This document shows positions 17,042-25,715 of a DNA stretch of 64,000 bases, one piece after another. The notes beneath the pieces were generated by a model that worked only from the letters and a program-made list of their open reading frames with translations, searched no databases and had not been told where the DNA came from. How positions within the stretch are numbered: position 1 is the stretch's first letter; each line of letters begins with the position of its first letter. A program made the translations under genes and the position numbers. This stretch comes from Halobaculum roseum (GTDB taxonomy: Archaea; Halobacteriota; Halobacteria; Halobacteriales; Haloferacaceae): contig NZ_CP082286.1 of NCBI RefSeq assembly GCF_019880245.1, forward strand, positions 2,374,521-2,438,520. Reading direction: 5' to 3'.

Positions 17042-17308
17042 TTACGCGCCGGCCTGCGCGAGCGCCTCCTCCAGGTCCTCGCGCTGGGTGACGCCGACGA
17101 ACCGGTCGACGACGCCGTCGTCGTTCTCGACGATGAGGGTGGGAAGCGAGCGCACCTGGTACTGGTTCGCGATCTCCTGTTCCTCCTCGACGTCGACCTT
17201 CTCGAAGTCCACGTCGGGATAGTCCTCCTCGAGCTCGTCGAGGATCGGGTCCTGGGTCTTACAGGGGCCACACCAGTCCGCGTAGAAGTCCTTGAGTCGG
17301 ACGCTCAT
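17042..17308 (-). CDS. thioredoxin
   Basis: 88 aa, a compact thioredoxin fold with active site DWCGPC (C13, C16), cis-Pro in RSLPTLIV and GVTQREDLEEAL at the C-terminus. It is shorter than E. coli TrxA (109 aa) because the N-terminal beta strand and helix are reduced. It serves as a cytosolic dithiol donor, possibly for the redoxin at 9993. An in-frame ATG ten residues upstream exists, but the start at 17308 has a ccttatgc TATA-like box 28-33 nt upstream and gives the family N-terminus. It is divergent from the Sec61-beta gene. Confidence 0.92.
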   Translation of the reverse strand: MSVRLKDFYADWCGPCKTQDPILDELEEDYPDVDFEKVDVEEEQEIANQYQVRSLPTLIVENDDGVVDRFVGVTQREDLEEALAQAGA

Positions 17309-17442
17309 ACCGACCGCCCGTTGCGACGGGCCGCGCATAAGGATTACTCACTGGCCGTTCCCCCGGGCAATCGGTTCCGGTCGGCGGCCGCGATCGACCG
17401 CCGGTCGAAAGGCTTAGGCGGGGGACTCGCGATCACCGGTGT

Positions 17443-17604
17443 ATGAGCAGCGGCCAGAACAGCGGCGGCCTGATGTCCAGCGCGGGGCTCGTCCGCTACT
17501 TCGACGCGGAGGACCGAAACGCGATCCGGATCGACCCGAAGACCGTCGTCGCCTTCGGGCTCCTCTTCGGGATCCTCGTGTTGATCCTCGGGTTCGCGTT
17601 CTGA
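17443..17604 (+). CDS. secG: preprotein translocase subunit SecG/Sec61-beta
   Basis: 53 aa. This is the single-pass tail-anchored beta subunit of the archaeal Sec61 channel, with a cytosolic N-terminus holding [25 protein letters not shown], which is the family signature, and a C-terminal membrane helix [19 protein letters not shown]. It works with SecY and SecE in protein export. A ggcttaggcggg TATA-like element ~28 nt before the ATG suggests a leaderless transcript. It is followed 94 nt later by pdxT. Confidence 0.95.
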   Translation: MSSGQNSGGLMSSAGLVRYFDAEDRNAIRIDPKTVVAFGLLFGILVLILGFAF

Positions 17605-17698
17605 GGCTCCGCGGACGACGCACCCGCGGACGACACACCGCCGATCGGCGCTCCGACCGAACGACACCTTTTCACCCGCAGCCCGTCGATTCTCCCCC

Positions 17699-18382
17699 AT
17701 GAAAGCGGGCGTTATCGCCGTCCAGGGCGACGTCTCCGAGCACGCCGACGCGGTCCGCCGCGCGGCCGCGAGCCACGGCGTCGACGTGGCGGTCGTCGAG
17801 ATCCGCGACGCCGGCGTCGTCCCGGAGTGCGACGTTCTGCTGATGCCGGGCGGCGAGTCGACGACGATCTCCCGGCTGCTGCGCGAGGAGGGGATCGACG
17901 AGGAGATCCGCGACCACGTCGCCGGCGACAAGCCGCTGCTGGCGACGTGTGCGGGGCTCATCGTCGCCTCCCGCGACGCCAAGGACGACCGGGTGGCGAC
18001 GTTGGACGTGCTCGACGTGAGCGTCGACCGCAACGCGTTCGGCCGGCAGGCGGACTCCTTCGAGGCGCCGCTGTCGGTGACCGGGCTCGACGAGCCGTTC
18101 CCCGCGGTGTTCATCCGCGCTCCGGTCATCGACGAGGTCGGCGAGGGCGTCGAGGTGCTCGCCGAGTGGGACGGCGATCCCGTCGCCGTCAAGCAGGGCT
18201 CGGTGATCGCCACGTCGTTCCACCCCGAGTTGACGCCCGACTCGCGGATCCACGACCTGGCGTTCTTCGGGCAGGAGCACGCCGCGATCCCGACGGACGA
18301 CGATGCCGAGGCGGACTCAGGTTCCGGCGCGGACGCTGACGCAAATTCCGGTGCCGACGCCGACGCGGAGGTCGACGCGTGA
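17699..18382 (+). CDS. pdxT: pyridoxal 5'-phosphate synthase glutaminase subunit PdxT
   Basis: 227 aa class-I glutamine amidotransferase that feeds ammonia to PdxS for vitamin B6 synthesis. Nucleophile C84 is in LLATCAGLIV, with H175 and E177 in SFHPEL and the GGESTT oxyanion region near 51-56. The N-terminus KAGVIAVQGDVSEH is typical. The last ~35 residues are a halophile-style acidic repeat (SGSGADADANSGADADAEVDA) beyond the family end. pdxS is not in the window. The stop overlaps the hisE start by 4 nt (GTGA), so both are translated from one mRNA. Confidence 0.95.
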   Translation: MKAGVIAVQGDVSEHADAVRRAAASHGVDVAVVEIRDAGVVPECDVLLMPGGESTTISRLLREEGIDEEIRDHVAGDKPLLATCAGLIVASRDAKDDRVATLDVLDVSVDRNAFGRQADSFEAPLSVTGLDEPFPAVFIRAPVIDEVGEGVEVLAEWDGDPVAVKQGSVIATSFHPELTPDSRIHDLAFFGQEHAAIPTDDDAEADSGSGADADANSGADADAEVDA

Positions 18383-18720
18383 GCGACGACGCCGCGGCCG
18401 GCGATGACATCGAACCCGAGTCGGAGACGGTTCCCGACGAGGAGGTGCTCGGCGCGCTGTTCGCGACGATCGAGGACCGCAAGGAGCGCCTCCCCGAGGG
18501 CTCCTACACCGCTTCGCTGTTCACCCACGAGAAAGGCGAGAACGCGGTGCTGGAGAAGATCGGCGAGGAGGCGACCGAGACCATCCTCGCGGCCAAGGAC
18601 GACGACCTCGAGGAGCTGACCGCCGAATCGGCCGACCTCGTCTACCACCTCCTCGTGCTGTTCGCGCGAAAGGACCTCGACGTGGCGGACCTGCAGGCGG
18701 AGCTGCGCGATCGCTTTTGA
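18379..18720 (+). CDS. hisE: phosphoribosyl-ATP pyrophosphatase HisE
   Basis: 113 aa. It hydrolyses phosphoribosyl-ATP to phosphoribosyl-AMP in the second step of histidine synthesis. The MazG-like helical core is clear: LFATIEDRKERLPEGSYTASL, ENAVLEKIGEEATETILAAK with the metal-binding Glu residues, and SADLVYHLLVLFA. GTG start, translationally coupled to pdxT by a GTGA overlap. The first ~18 residues are acidic and unstructured. Another histidine gene, hisH, is 1.1 kb downstream on the opposite strand, so the pathway is scattered rather than in one operon. Confidence 0.94.
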   Translation: MSDDAAAGDDIEPESETVPDEEVLGALFATIEDRKERLPEGSYTASLFTHEKGENAVLEKIGEEATETILAAKDDDLEELTAESADLVYHLLVLFARKDLDVADLQAELRDRF

Positions 18721-18810
18721 CGCGTGACTCCCGATCGTGGGCGACCGCGATCGTGTGGAAGTTCTGACGAACCCGGTGTCCTTATCGGGGTCGACGGCGC
18801 ACGGCGGGGT

Positions 18811-19632
18811 ATGCAGGCAGTCACGCTCGGTCCCGCCGGTACGTACTCACACCGCGCCGCGCGGGCCGTCGCCGACGATGTCGCCTTCCGCGAGTCGGTC
18901 ACCGCCATCGTCGAGGCGGTCGCCGGCGGGGAGTACGACCGCGGGGTCGTCCCCGTCGAGAACAGCATCGAGGGGAGCGTCACCGAGAGCCTCGACGCGC
19001 TCACCGAGGCGGACGTGGCGGTCGTCCGCGAGATCGTCACCCCGATCCGCCACGCGCTGCTCGCGCAGGCGGAGACGTTCGAGGTGGTCGCCTCCCACTC
19101 GCAGGCGCTCGCGCAGTGTCGCGACTACCTGGAGCGCGAGTATCCCGACGCGCGGCGGGAGGCCGTCGCCTCCACCGCCCGCGGCGTCGAGCGCGCCCGC
19201 GAGGACCCGTCGGTCGCCGGCATCGGCCACCCCGCCAACGCGGCGTCCGACGACGGCGGCGTGGACCTGCGGGTGCTGGCCGAGGACATCCAGGACCAGT
19301 CGTCGAACGCGACGCGCTTCCTCGTCGTCGCCGGCGACGACGAGCGGACCGAGGCCGGCGGGAAGACCTCGGTGGTCGTCTACCCCGACGCCAACTACCC
19401 GGGGCTGCTGCTGGAGCTGCTCGAGGCGTTCGCCGACCGCGACGTGAACCTCTCGCGCATCGAGTCGCGCCCGAGCGGCGAGCGCCTCGGCGACTACCTG
19501 TTCCACATCGACTTCGAGGCCGGCCTCTACGAGGAGCGTGCGCAGGCGGCGCTCGGCGATGTCGAGGAGCTCGTCGGCGACGGCTGGGTCCGCGTCCTCG
19601 GCTCGTACGACACCGAGCACGTGGTGTACTGA
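18811..19632 (+). CDS. pheA: prephenate dehydratase with ACT domain
   Basis: 273 aa, monofunctional. The dehydratase domain (about 1-180) converts prephenate to phenylpyruvate for phenylalanine synthesis; LGPAGTYSHRAA, VVPVENSIEGSV and SSNATRFLVV are the family motifs, with the catalytic Thr in TRF. The C-terminal ACT domain (about 190-268) has GLLLELLEAFADRDVNLSRIESRP, the ESRP signature that binds phenylalanine for feedback inhibition. The ATG at 18811 has a gtccttatcgg TATA-like element 26-32 nt upstream; the longer frame upstream is not conserved. There is no chorismate mutase domain. Confidence 0.95.
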   Translation: MQAVTLGPAGTYSHRAARAVADDVAFRESVTAIVEAVAGGEYDRGVVPVENSIEGSVTESLDALTEADVAVVREIVTPIRHALLAQAETFEVVASHSQALAQCRDYLEREYPDARREAVASTARGVERAREDPSVAGIGHPANAASDDGGVDLRVLAEDIQDQSSNATRFLVVAGDDERTEAGGKTSVVVYPDANYPGLLLELLEAFADRDVNLSRIESRPSGERLGDYLFHIDFEAGLYEERAQAALGDVEELVGDGWVRVLGSYDTEHVVY

Positions 19633-19868
19633 CGGGCGGCGACCCGGTCGGACAGGACGCATTCGGCTGGCGAACAGGCGACGCCCCGCGTCCGCGCCCC
19701 GACGCCGGCGTCGCGCACCCGCTGCCCGCCGGGGGTCGTTCTCACCGCACGGCGGCACTGGTCCCGGCTTCCGGGTTCAACGTTCGCGAGAACGAGTCGA
19801 TCCGCCGTCGTCTATGGTCGGTCGGCGGGTCGCGCGATCGCCGCCTCGTCGCGGGGCGCGACCGTCCG

Positions 19869-20513
19869 TCACTCGGCGGCGGCGACCTCGCCGGCGTGGT
19901 ACGCCTCCGCGTAGTCGACGAAGTTGCTCAGAATCTGCAGCCCGGTCTCGCCGCTCTTCTCGGGGTGGAACTGCGTGCCGATCACGTTTCCGGCCTCGTT
20001 GGCGGCGACGGCGGCGAAGCGCCGACCGTACTCGCAGGAGGCGATGGTGCGTTCGGTCACGTCCGCGCAGTAGGAGTGAACGAAGTACGCGTAGTCGCCC
20101 GCCTCGATCCCGTCCGTGATCGGGTGGTCGCGCTCGGGCGTGAGCTCGTTCCAGCCCATGTGCGGCACCTTCACGGAATCGGGGAGCCGCTCGACGCGCC
20201 CCGGAATGAGGCCGAGCCCCTCGACGGTCTCGCCCTCGGGCGCGCCCTCGGTGCTCTCCTCGTACATGAGCTGGAGCCCGACGCACACGCCGAGGATCGG
20301 GGTGTCCTCGGCCTTCTTGACGAGCACGTCGTGGAACGGCTCGGAGTTGTTCACGCACTCCCGAAACGCGCCGACGCCCGGCAACACGAGCGCCTCCGCG
20401 TCGCGGATCGCGTCGGGGTCGTTGGAGACGCTCACGTCCGCGCCGGCCCGTTCGAGCCCGCGGCGGAGGCTCCGGAGGTTGCCAACGCCGTAGTCGATGA
20501 CGGTGACGTTCAT
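19869..20513 (-). CDS. hisH: imidazole glycerol phosphate synthase glutaminase subunit HisH
   Basis: 214 aa class-I glutamine amidotransferase giving ammonia to HisF in histidine synthesis. C77 (LGVCVGLQL), H183 and E185 (FHPEKS) make the triad; VIDYGVGNLRSL at the N-terminus and LPGVGAF are HisH-specific. The length is normal. hisF is not in the window. It stands alone between pheA and the Hsp20 gene, with a 236-bp gap on its 3' side in which I see nothing. Confidence 0.95.
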   Translation of the reverse strand: MNVTVIDYGVGNLRSLRRGLERAGADVSVSNDPDAIRDAEALVLPGVGAFRECVNNSEPFHDVLVKKAEDTPILGVCVGLQLMYEESTEGAPEGETVEGLGLIPGRVERLPDSVKVPHMGWNELTPERDHPITDGIEAGDYAYFVHSYCADVTERTIASCEYGRRFAAVAANEAGNVIGTQFHPEKSGETGLQILSNFVDYAEAYHAGEVAAAE

Positions 20514-20659
20514 ACCCGATCTGCGGGGCGGGCGGTGAAAACGGTTGCCCGTCCGGCGGCGTGCGCCGCACGGTCACGTGCTTCGGCTCATCGACCAACC
20601 GAAACTCGCAGATGTGTCGAATCCGGCGGCGTGAGCTAGGCTATCACGCGTTCAGCGAC

Positions 20660-20697
20660 GTTTAATATCTCAGCGAGCGTACTACGTGTCGGTGAGA
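20660..20697 (+). promoter_or_regulatory. Hsp20 gene promoter and Shine-Dalgarno
   Basis: tttaatatct at about 20660-20669 is a strong TATA box. The distance to the ATG (20702) leaves a short leader of roughly 5-10 nt carrying ggtgag, so unlike most neighbours this mRNA has a possible ribosome binding site. Confidence 0.5.
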
Positions 20698-20701
20698 TTC
20701 A

Positions 20702-21157
20702 ATGAGTAACATCGCTCCCTTCGACGAGATGAACCGGATGTTCGACCGCATGTCCCGCAACGTCGGGCGGATGGACTGGGGTGACCTCGACGCGATGCGA
20801 CGGTCGGGCATCGACGTCGACATCGCCGAGTACGACGACGAGATCGTCGTGATGGCGGACCTCCCCGGGTTCGACCGCGAGCACATCGACCTGACCGTCC
20901 GCGACGACGTGCTCTCGATCGTTGCCGAGCGGGAGTTGACCCGCGACGACGGCGACGACGGCGACACGGGCGCGTACCTCCGCCGCGAGCGCCGCGCCGA
21001 GTCGCTGCGCCGCTCGATCACCCTCCCCGCGGAGGTCGTCGAGGACGACGCGAGCGCGACCTACTCGAACGGCGTGCTCACCGTCACCCTGCCCAAGGTC
21101 CACATGGACGAGGAGGGCGACGAGGGACACCACATCGAAGTGAACGAGTCGGACTGA
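20702..21157 (+). CDS. Hsp20/alpha-crystallin small heat-shock protein
   Basis: 151 aa. The N-terminal Met-rich segment (FDEMNRMFDRMSRNVGRMDW) precedes the alpha-crystallin domain, which holds DIAEYDDEIVVMADLPGFDREHIDLTV and ends with ATYSNGVLTVTLPK, the A-x-x-x-N-G-V-L signature. It is an ATP-independent holdase that keeps unfolding proteins soluble. An Asp/Gly-rich loop (DDGDDGDTG, about 81-89) lies in the usual dimerisation loop position. The promoter has a strong TATA box and a possible ggtgag ribosome binding site, suggesting stress-inducible expression. Confidence 0.93.
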   Translation: MSNIAPFDEMNRMFDRMSRNVGRMDWGDLDAMRRSGIDVDIAEYDDEIVVMADLPGFDREHIDLTVRDDVLSIVAERELTRDDGDDGDTGAYLRRERRAESLRRSITLPAEVVEDDASATYSNGVLTVTLPKVHMDEEGDEGHHIEVNESD

Positions 21158-21212
21158 GTTCACACCGATACCGACGGGACACCGCTACCGACGGGGAAAC
21201 GCAGCGCCCGAG

Positions 21213-21336
21213 CGCCCGCTCGTTCCCGTTCCGGTTTTCCCTCGTTTCCTGCCCTCGCTTCGTCTTCTGCCCTCGTCCTCTGCTTCCTTCCCGTCTACTT
21301 CCCTCATCCCGCCTCCCAACCGCCTTCCGTAAGCTG
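21213..21336. repeat. long pyrimidine-rich tract
   Basis: About 120 nt downstream of the Hsp20 gene are almost purely C and T on the plus strand, with many ttcc/ctcc/cctc words and only scattered purines. No ORF of quality covers it. It could favour triplex (H-DNA) formation or act as a U-rich terminator region for the Hsp20 transcript, since haloarchaeal termination depends on T-rich stretches. It lies just before the start of a membrane protein gene. Confidence 0.5.
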
Positions 21337-21368
21337 CCGGCACCCCTCTCCGGTCGTCCGATACCGAC

Positions 21369-21872
21369 TTGCCCGTGCCGACCGTCGCTCCGGCCGTGTC
21401 CACAGATCGCCGACCCGGAACCGTCCGCGACCGGGCCGTCGCCGGCGCCGCGTACGCGCTCGCGACGGTCCATTTCGGGATTTCGCTCGCCGGGCTCGCC
21501 GCGTTCCTCGACGCTCCGGGCTGGACCGGCGGGTTCGCGGGACCGGCGGACGGCGCCCTGATCGCCGTCGCGGCCGCCCTCGCGGGCGCCGTCGGCGCGT
21601 GGCGCGGCGGGCTCCCGGCGACGACGACCGAACGCGCCCGGCGGGTCGAACTCGCCGGGGGGCTCGTCGTGCTTCCGGGCGCGTGGGTCGCGCTGCTCAT
21701 TGCGTTCGTCCCTCGGAACGTTCTCGCCGGCGTCCCGTTCGACCTCCTCCCGCTGGCGGCCAACGCGCTGCCGGCGCTGGCGGTGTTGGTCGTCGTGTAC
21801 GGCTTCGGCCCGTTCGCGGCCGGCGAGGACGCCCGCCGCGACGTGGACCTTGACTGGAACGAACGGAACTGA
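21369..21872 (+). CDS. membrane protein, unknown function
   Basis: 167 aa from a TTG, with in-frame GTGs at 21375 and 21396 as equally possible starts. Four hydrophobic segments (about 25-50, 56-75, 92-113 and 128-148) and a short acidic tail (DARRDVDLDWNERN) are seen. I recognise no family. It lies between Hsp20 and the convergent leuS gene, 59 nt from the leuS stop. Coding is supported by third-position GC and the regular spacing of hydrophobic segments. Confidence 0.65.
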   Translation: MPVPTVAPAVSTDRRPGTVRDRAVAGAAYALATVHFGISLAGLAAFLDAPGWTGGFAGPADGALIAVAAALAGAVGAWRGGLPATTTERARRVELAGGLVVLPGAWVALLIAFVPRNVLAGVPFDLLPLAANALPALAVLVVVYGFGPFAAGEDARRDVDLDWNERN

Positions 21873-21931
21873 CGCGCGGGACCGCGAGGCGCGGGACCGG
21901 CTCCGTGCGAGGTCTCGCCCGCGGCGCCTCC

Positions 21932-24631
21932 CTACTCCGCGATGTCGATCGCCGGGCGGCCCGGCTCGGCCTTGTTCGCGACCGCGTCGTCGGCCTCCTC
22001 GGCCGACAGCACTCGAACCGGGGACTCGAACTCACGCTCGATCAGCCACGCGGCGGCCTCCAGCGCCTCGTGCTCGCGGTCGGGCGCCAGCGCGGGACGC
22101 AGCGCCTCGCGCTCGGCCTGCAGGTCCTTGGCGTAGTCGGACGCCGCGGAACCGTGGCGCTGGATCTCGGGCGTCTGCATCAACTCGCCGACCAGGTTGT
22201 CGGCGTCGCTGTCGATCGCGATCGCCAGCGCCTCGTGTTTCCACTCGGGGGCGACGACCACGTCGATTCGCTCGGGGTCGTCGATGCCCGCCACGTCGAC
22301 GATGTTGCGGACGTCCTCGCGGGTGTTCTCGACCAGCTGGCGGCGCTTTTCGGCCTCGTCGGTGTCGACATCGGCGGTCGGCCAGTCGGCCTCGACCAGC
22401 ATGCCCTCGTCCTCGTCGGTCAGCTCCGCGTACAGCTCCTCGGTCAGGTGCGGCGCGACCGGCGCCAGCAGCTTCAGCGCGACCGTCAGCCCGCGCTCGA
22501 ACGTCGTCGCGTGCACCTCGTCGACGTACGCACGGTAGCTGCGCAGCGTGCCGACCAGCTGCTGGGCCTCCCGCGTCGCCAGGTCGAAGCCCAGGTCGTC
22601 GAAGTTCTCGGTGGCGACGGCGACCGCGGCGTCGACCTCCGAGCGGACGTACCGCGCGGCCGGATCGGCGTCGTCGTCCCCGCCGGCGCCGCCCGCGTCG
22701 ACGCCGCCTGCGTCGCCCCCGGCGAACGAGCGCACGGTGTCGGCCAGCCGCCCCAGGAACCGGTGGGTCGACTTGACGCCCTCCTCGGACCAGTCGAACG
22801 CCGTGTCCGGGCGGGCCGCCTGCATCATGAACAGCCGGGCGGTGTCGGCGCCGTACTCGTCGACGATGCGCTGCGGGGAGACGGTGTTGCCCTTCGACTT
22901 GGACATCTTCTCGCCCTCCAGCTGCACCATCCCCTGCCCCAGCAGGTTCGTGAACGGCTCGCGGTGCTCCAGCATGTCCATGTCCGCGATGGCCTTCGTG
23001 GCGAACCGCGCGTACAGCAGGTGCATCACCGCGTGCTCCAGCCCGCCGACGTACTGGTCGACGGGCATCCAGTCGTTCGCGCGCTCGGCGTCGAACGGCG
23101 CGTCGTCCAGGTCCGGCGAGACGTAGCGCAGGAAGTACCACGAGGAGTCGACGAACGTGTCCATCGTGTCCGTCTCCCGCACCGCGTCGGCGCCGCAGTC
23201 GGGACAGGTCGTGTGTTTCCACTCGTGAGCCTCGTCCAGCGGGTTCCCCGTCGTGTTGACGAACTCCGGCAGCTCGACCGGCAGGTCCTCCTCGGGGACC
23301 ATCACGGGGCCGCAGTCGTCGCAGTGGATCACCGGGATCGGGGTGCCCCAGTAGCGCTGGCGGGAGATCAGCCAGTCGCGCAGGCGGTACTGGGTGTGGA
23401 ACGCCGCGGAGTCGATGTCCTCGGTCAGCGCCTCGCGCGCCTCGGCGCTCGTCAGCCCGTCGTACTCGCCGCTGTTGACCAGCACGCCGTCCTCGGTGTA
23501 GGCGCCCTCGCTCACGTCAGGCGCCTCCGGCTCGGCGTCGCCGTCGCCGTCCTCCTCCGGATCGGGCGCGACGACGGGGACGATGTCGACGCCCATGCGC
23601 TCGGCGAACGCGTGGTCGCGCTCGTCGTGGCCGGGGACGCCCATCAGCGCGCCCGTCCCCACGTCCGAGAGGACGAAGTCGGCGACGAAGACGGGCACCT
23701 CCTCGCCGGTCGCGGGGTTGGTGGCGGTCAGATCCGTCTCGACGCCGTTGGGCTCGTCGCCGTCGGGGTCGGCCACCTCCTCGATGAAGTGGGCGACCTC
23801 GTCGTCCTCGGCGGCCAGCTCCTCGGAGATGGGGTGGTCCGGGGCCAGCGCGAAGAACGTCGCGCCGTAGATGGTGTCCAGTCGGGTGGTGAACGCCTCG
23901 ACCGGCCCGTGGTTCCCGATGTCGAACTCGACGCGGGAGCCCTCCTGCTTGCCGATCCAGTTGCGCTGCATCTCGCGGACGCTGTCGGGCCACCCCTCCA
24001 GGTCGTCGATGGCCGAACGCAGCTCGTCGGCGTACTCGGTGATACCCAGCGTCCACTGGTCCAGCTCGCGCTGTTCGACCAGCGTGTCACAGCGCCAGCA
24101 GCGTTCCTCCTCGCCCTCGACCTGCTCGTCGGCCAGTACCGTCTCACAGGAGGGACACCAGTTGACCTCGGCGGCGCGACGCTCGACCAGCCCCTCCTCG
24201 TGGAACTGCTGGAACAGCCACTGGTTCCAGCGGTAGTACTCCGGCTCGCAGGTGGTGATCTCCCGCTCCCAGTCGTAGCCGAAGCCCATCGCCTCCATCT
24301 GCCCGCGCATGGTCTCGATGCAGTCCATCGTCCAGTCGCGGGGGTTCGAGTCGCGCTCCTTGGCGGCGTTCTCGGCGGGCAGCCCGAAGGAGTCCCACCC
24401 CATCGGGTGGAGCACGTCCTCGCCCTGCATCCGCCGGTAGCGGGCGTACGCGTCCGTGATGGTGTAGTTGCGGACGTGGCCCATGTGGAGCTTCCCCGAC
24501 GGGTACGGGAACATCCCCAGCACGTACGTCGGGTCCTCGGCGTCGTCCGGCGTCCGGTAGGCGTCGGCCTCCGCCCACGCCTCCTGCCAGCGTCGTTCGA
24601 CCGCCGCGTGGTCGTAACCCTCCTCGGACAT
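21932..24631 (-). CDS. leuS: leucyl-tRNA synthetase, bacterial type
   Basis: 899 aa class-Ia synthetase charging tRNA-Leu. HIGH motif is HMGH (49-52) in PYPSGKLHMGHVRNY and the KMSKS loop is near residues 575-580 (GEKMSKSKGN). The zinc-binding CxxC pairs are in NWCPSCETVL and EERCWRCDTL, and the CP1 editing domain has GVPGHDERDHAFA. The FPYPSGKLHMGHVRNYTITD segment is the bacterial/organellar form, not the archaeal/eukaryotic one. A Gly/Ala/Asp-rich insertion of ~20 residues lies between the catalytic core and the anticodon-binding domain. The start at 24631 matches the family N-terminus. Confidence 0.96.
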   Translation of the reverse strand: MSEEGYDHAAVERRWQEAWAEADAYRTPDDAEDPTYVLGMFPYPSGKLHMGHVRNYTITDAYARYRRMQGEDVLHPMGWDSFGLPAENAAKERDSNPRDWTMDCIETMRGQMEAMGFGYDWEREITTCEPEYYRWNQWLFQQFHEEGLVERRAAEVNWCPSCETVLADEQVEGEEERCWRCDTLVEQRELDQWTLGITEYADELRSAIDDLEGWPDSVREMQRNWIGKQEGSRVEFDIGNHGPVEAFTTRLDTIYGATFFALAPDHPISEELAAEDDEVAHFIEEVADPDGDEPNGVETDLTATNPATGEEVPVFVADFVLSDVGTGALMGVPGHDERDHAFAERMGVDIVPVVAPDPEEDGDGDAEPEAPDVSEGAYTEDGVLVNSGEYDGLTSAEAREALTEDIDSAAFHTQYRLRDWLISRQRYWGTPIPVIHCDDCGPVMVPEEDLPVELPEFVNTTGNPLDEAHEWKHTTCPDCGADAVRETDTMDTFVDSSWYFLRYVSPDLDDAPFDAERANDWMPVDQYVGGLEHAVMHLLYARFATKAIADMDMLEHREPFTNLLGQGMVQLEGEKMSKSKGNTVSPQRIVDEYGADTARLFMMQAARPDTAFDWSEEGVKSTHRFLGRLADTVRSFAGGDAGGVDAGGAGGDDDADPAARYVRSEVDAAVAVATENFDDLGFDLATREAQQLVGTLRSYRAYVDEVHATTFERGLTVALKLLAPVAPHLTEELYAELTDEDEGMLVEADWPTADVDTDEAEKRRQLVENTREDVRNIVDVAGIDDPERIDVVVAPEWKHEALAIAIDSDADNLVGELMQTPEIQRHGSAASDYAKDLQAEREALRPALAPDREHEALEAAAWLIEREFESPVRVLSAEEADDAVANKAEPGRPAIDIAE

Positions 24632-24773
24632 TTCTTACTTCCTCGTTCGGCCGCTTCCGCCCCTATACCTTTCCATCGAACACGGCGGTAGTTGCCAGCA
24701 CGTGACATGCGAACGTCCTCCCGCGGTCCGGCACCGACGGAGGCTTTTTCTCGGTCGCCTCTCACCCCACCTC

Positions 24774-25244
24774 ATGGCGAGGGGTCCTGTGAGCGGTCGT
24801 CGATGGATCCGGGCGGGGGGCGTCGTGTTGTCGTTCACGGCGGTGTTGACCGCCGCGTTCGTCGGGATCCTCGGACTGCTTCGGGGCAGCGTCACCGACA
24901 CTGGGTCGAGACTCCCGCTGTACACGCTCGCGTTCGCGGTGACGTTCGTCGCCGCGATCTACCTGTTCTCCCGGTACGGCGCCGACGCGAGGACGGTGCT
25001 GTTCTCCGGGCTCGGGTTCGGGGCGGTGGCGTTCGTGCTGTTCGGCCTCGGCGCCGAGGGCGTCGTCTACGCGGTTCGGTCCCCGGCGGCCGTGTTCGGC
25101 TCCCACCTGGTGATCTACTTCCTGTCCGCGGGGATGATCGTGACCGGCGTGGGCTTCTGGCTCGTCACCCACTGGCGCGAACTGATCGGGGATCCGTTCC
25201 TCGCGGGCTCGGAGTCGCCGGAGCGATCGAAGTCGTCGGAGTGA
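24774..25244 (+). CDS. membrane protein, unknown function
   Basis: 156 aa with about four hydrophobic segments (15-37, 51-68, 76-96 and 107-132) and a short Ser/Glu tail. I recognise no family. The start MARGPVSGRRWIRAGGVVLSF at 24774 has a ggctttttctcgg TATA-like box ~28 nt upstream, so the longer frame from 24702 is unlikely. It diverges from leuS, sharing a 142-bp promoter region. The ~470 bp that follow hold no gene. Confidence 0.7.
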   Translation: MARGPVSGRRWIRAGGVVLSFTAVLTAAFVGILGLLRGSVTDTGSRLPLYTLAFAVTFVAAIYLFSRYGADARTVLFSGLGFGAVAFVLFGLGAEGVVYAVRSPAAVFGSHLVIYFLSAGMIVTGVGFWLVTHWRELIGDPFLAGSESPERSKSSE

Positions 25245-25715
25245 TCGCGGTCGCCGGAGCGATCGGGTCGCAGCCGCGGCGCCGTGGCGGGGGGAGAGAT
25301 ACGCCGCAAGCGAGGGGGTCGTCTCGCTGGCACCGATCCCTTCCGATACCTGAAAACCCCGAAATCACTGCAGACGAAGCTGATCGAACCCGATCCGCGG
25401 ATCGAACCTGTGGCTCGTCACAAGACTAATACCGGCTCCCGCCGACCTGCGAGTCGCTACAGAGGACAACTGCACGGAGAACGGAGGTCGTAGGACAACC
25501 GAACGTTCTCTTCCGAAGCGGATAAACGTTTCCCCAGTGGGAACGCTGCTTCGGCGGCTCGCGCGGACCGGTGTCACCGCGTTCAACCGATGACGGACGT
25601 GCCAACACATGACAGACGTTCACACACGAACGAGACGGACCCGGACGGACGCGGTCGCCGCCAGCGTCCGCCGCGACCGCCCCGCCACAGCGGCGGCGCC
25701 GGGGGTGCCGCCCTG
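25245..25715. other. intergenic region with a palindrome
   Basis: No convincing gene. At 25528-25544 lies gtttccccagtgggaac, an interrupted palindrome (arms ttccc/gggaa around cagt), with gaacgttc (a perfect 8-bp palindrome) at 25501-25508 nearby. These may be regulatory sites for the following membrane protein gene. If that gene starts at the ATG at 25590 instead of 25716, the gap is shorter. Confidence 0.35.

Noticed and set aside
25528-25544. Replication origin (ORB-like) element
   Set aside because: gtttccccagtgggaac resembles only loosely the haloarchaeal ORB core, there is no G-string next to it, no second copy and no cdc6/orc1 gene.
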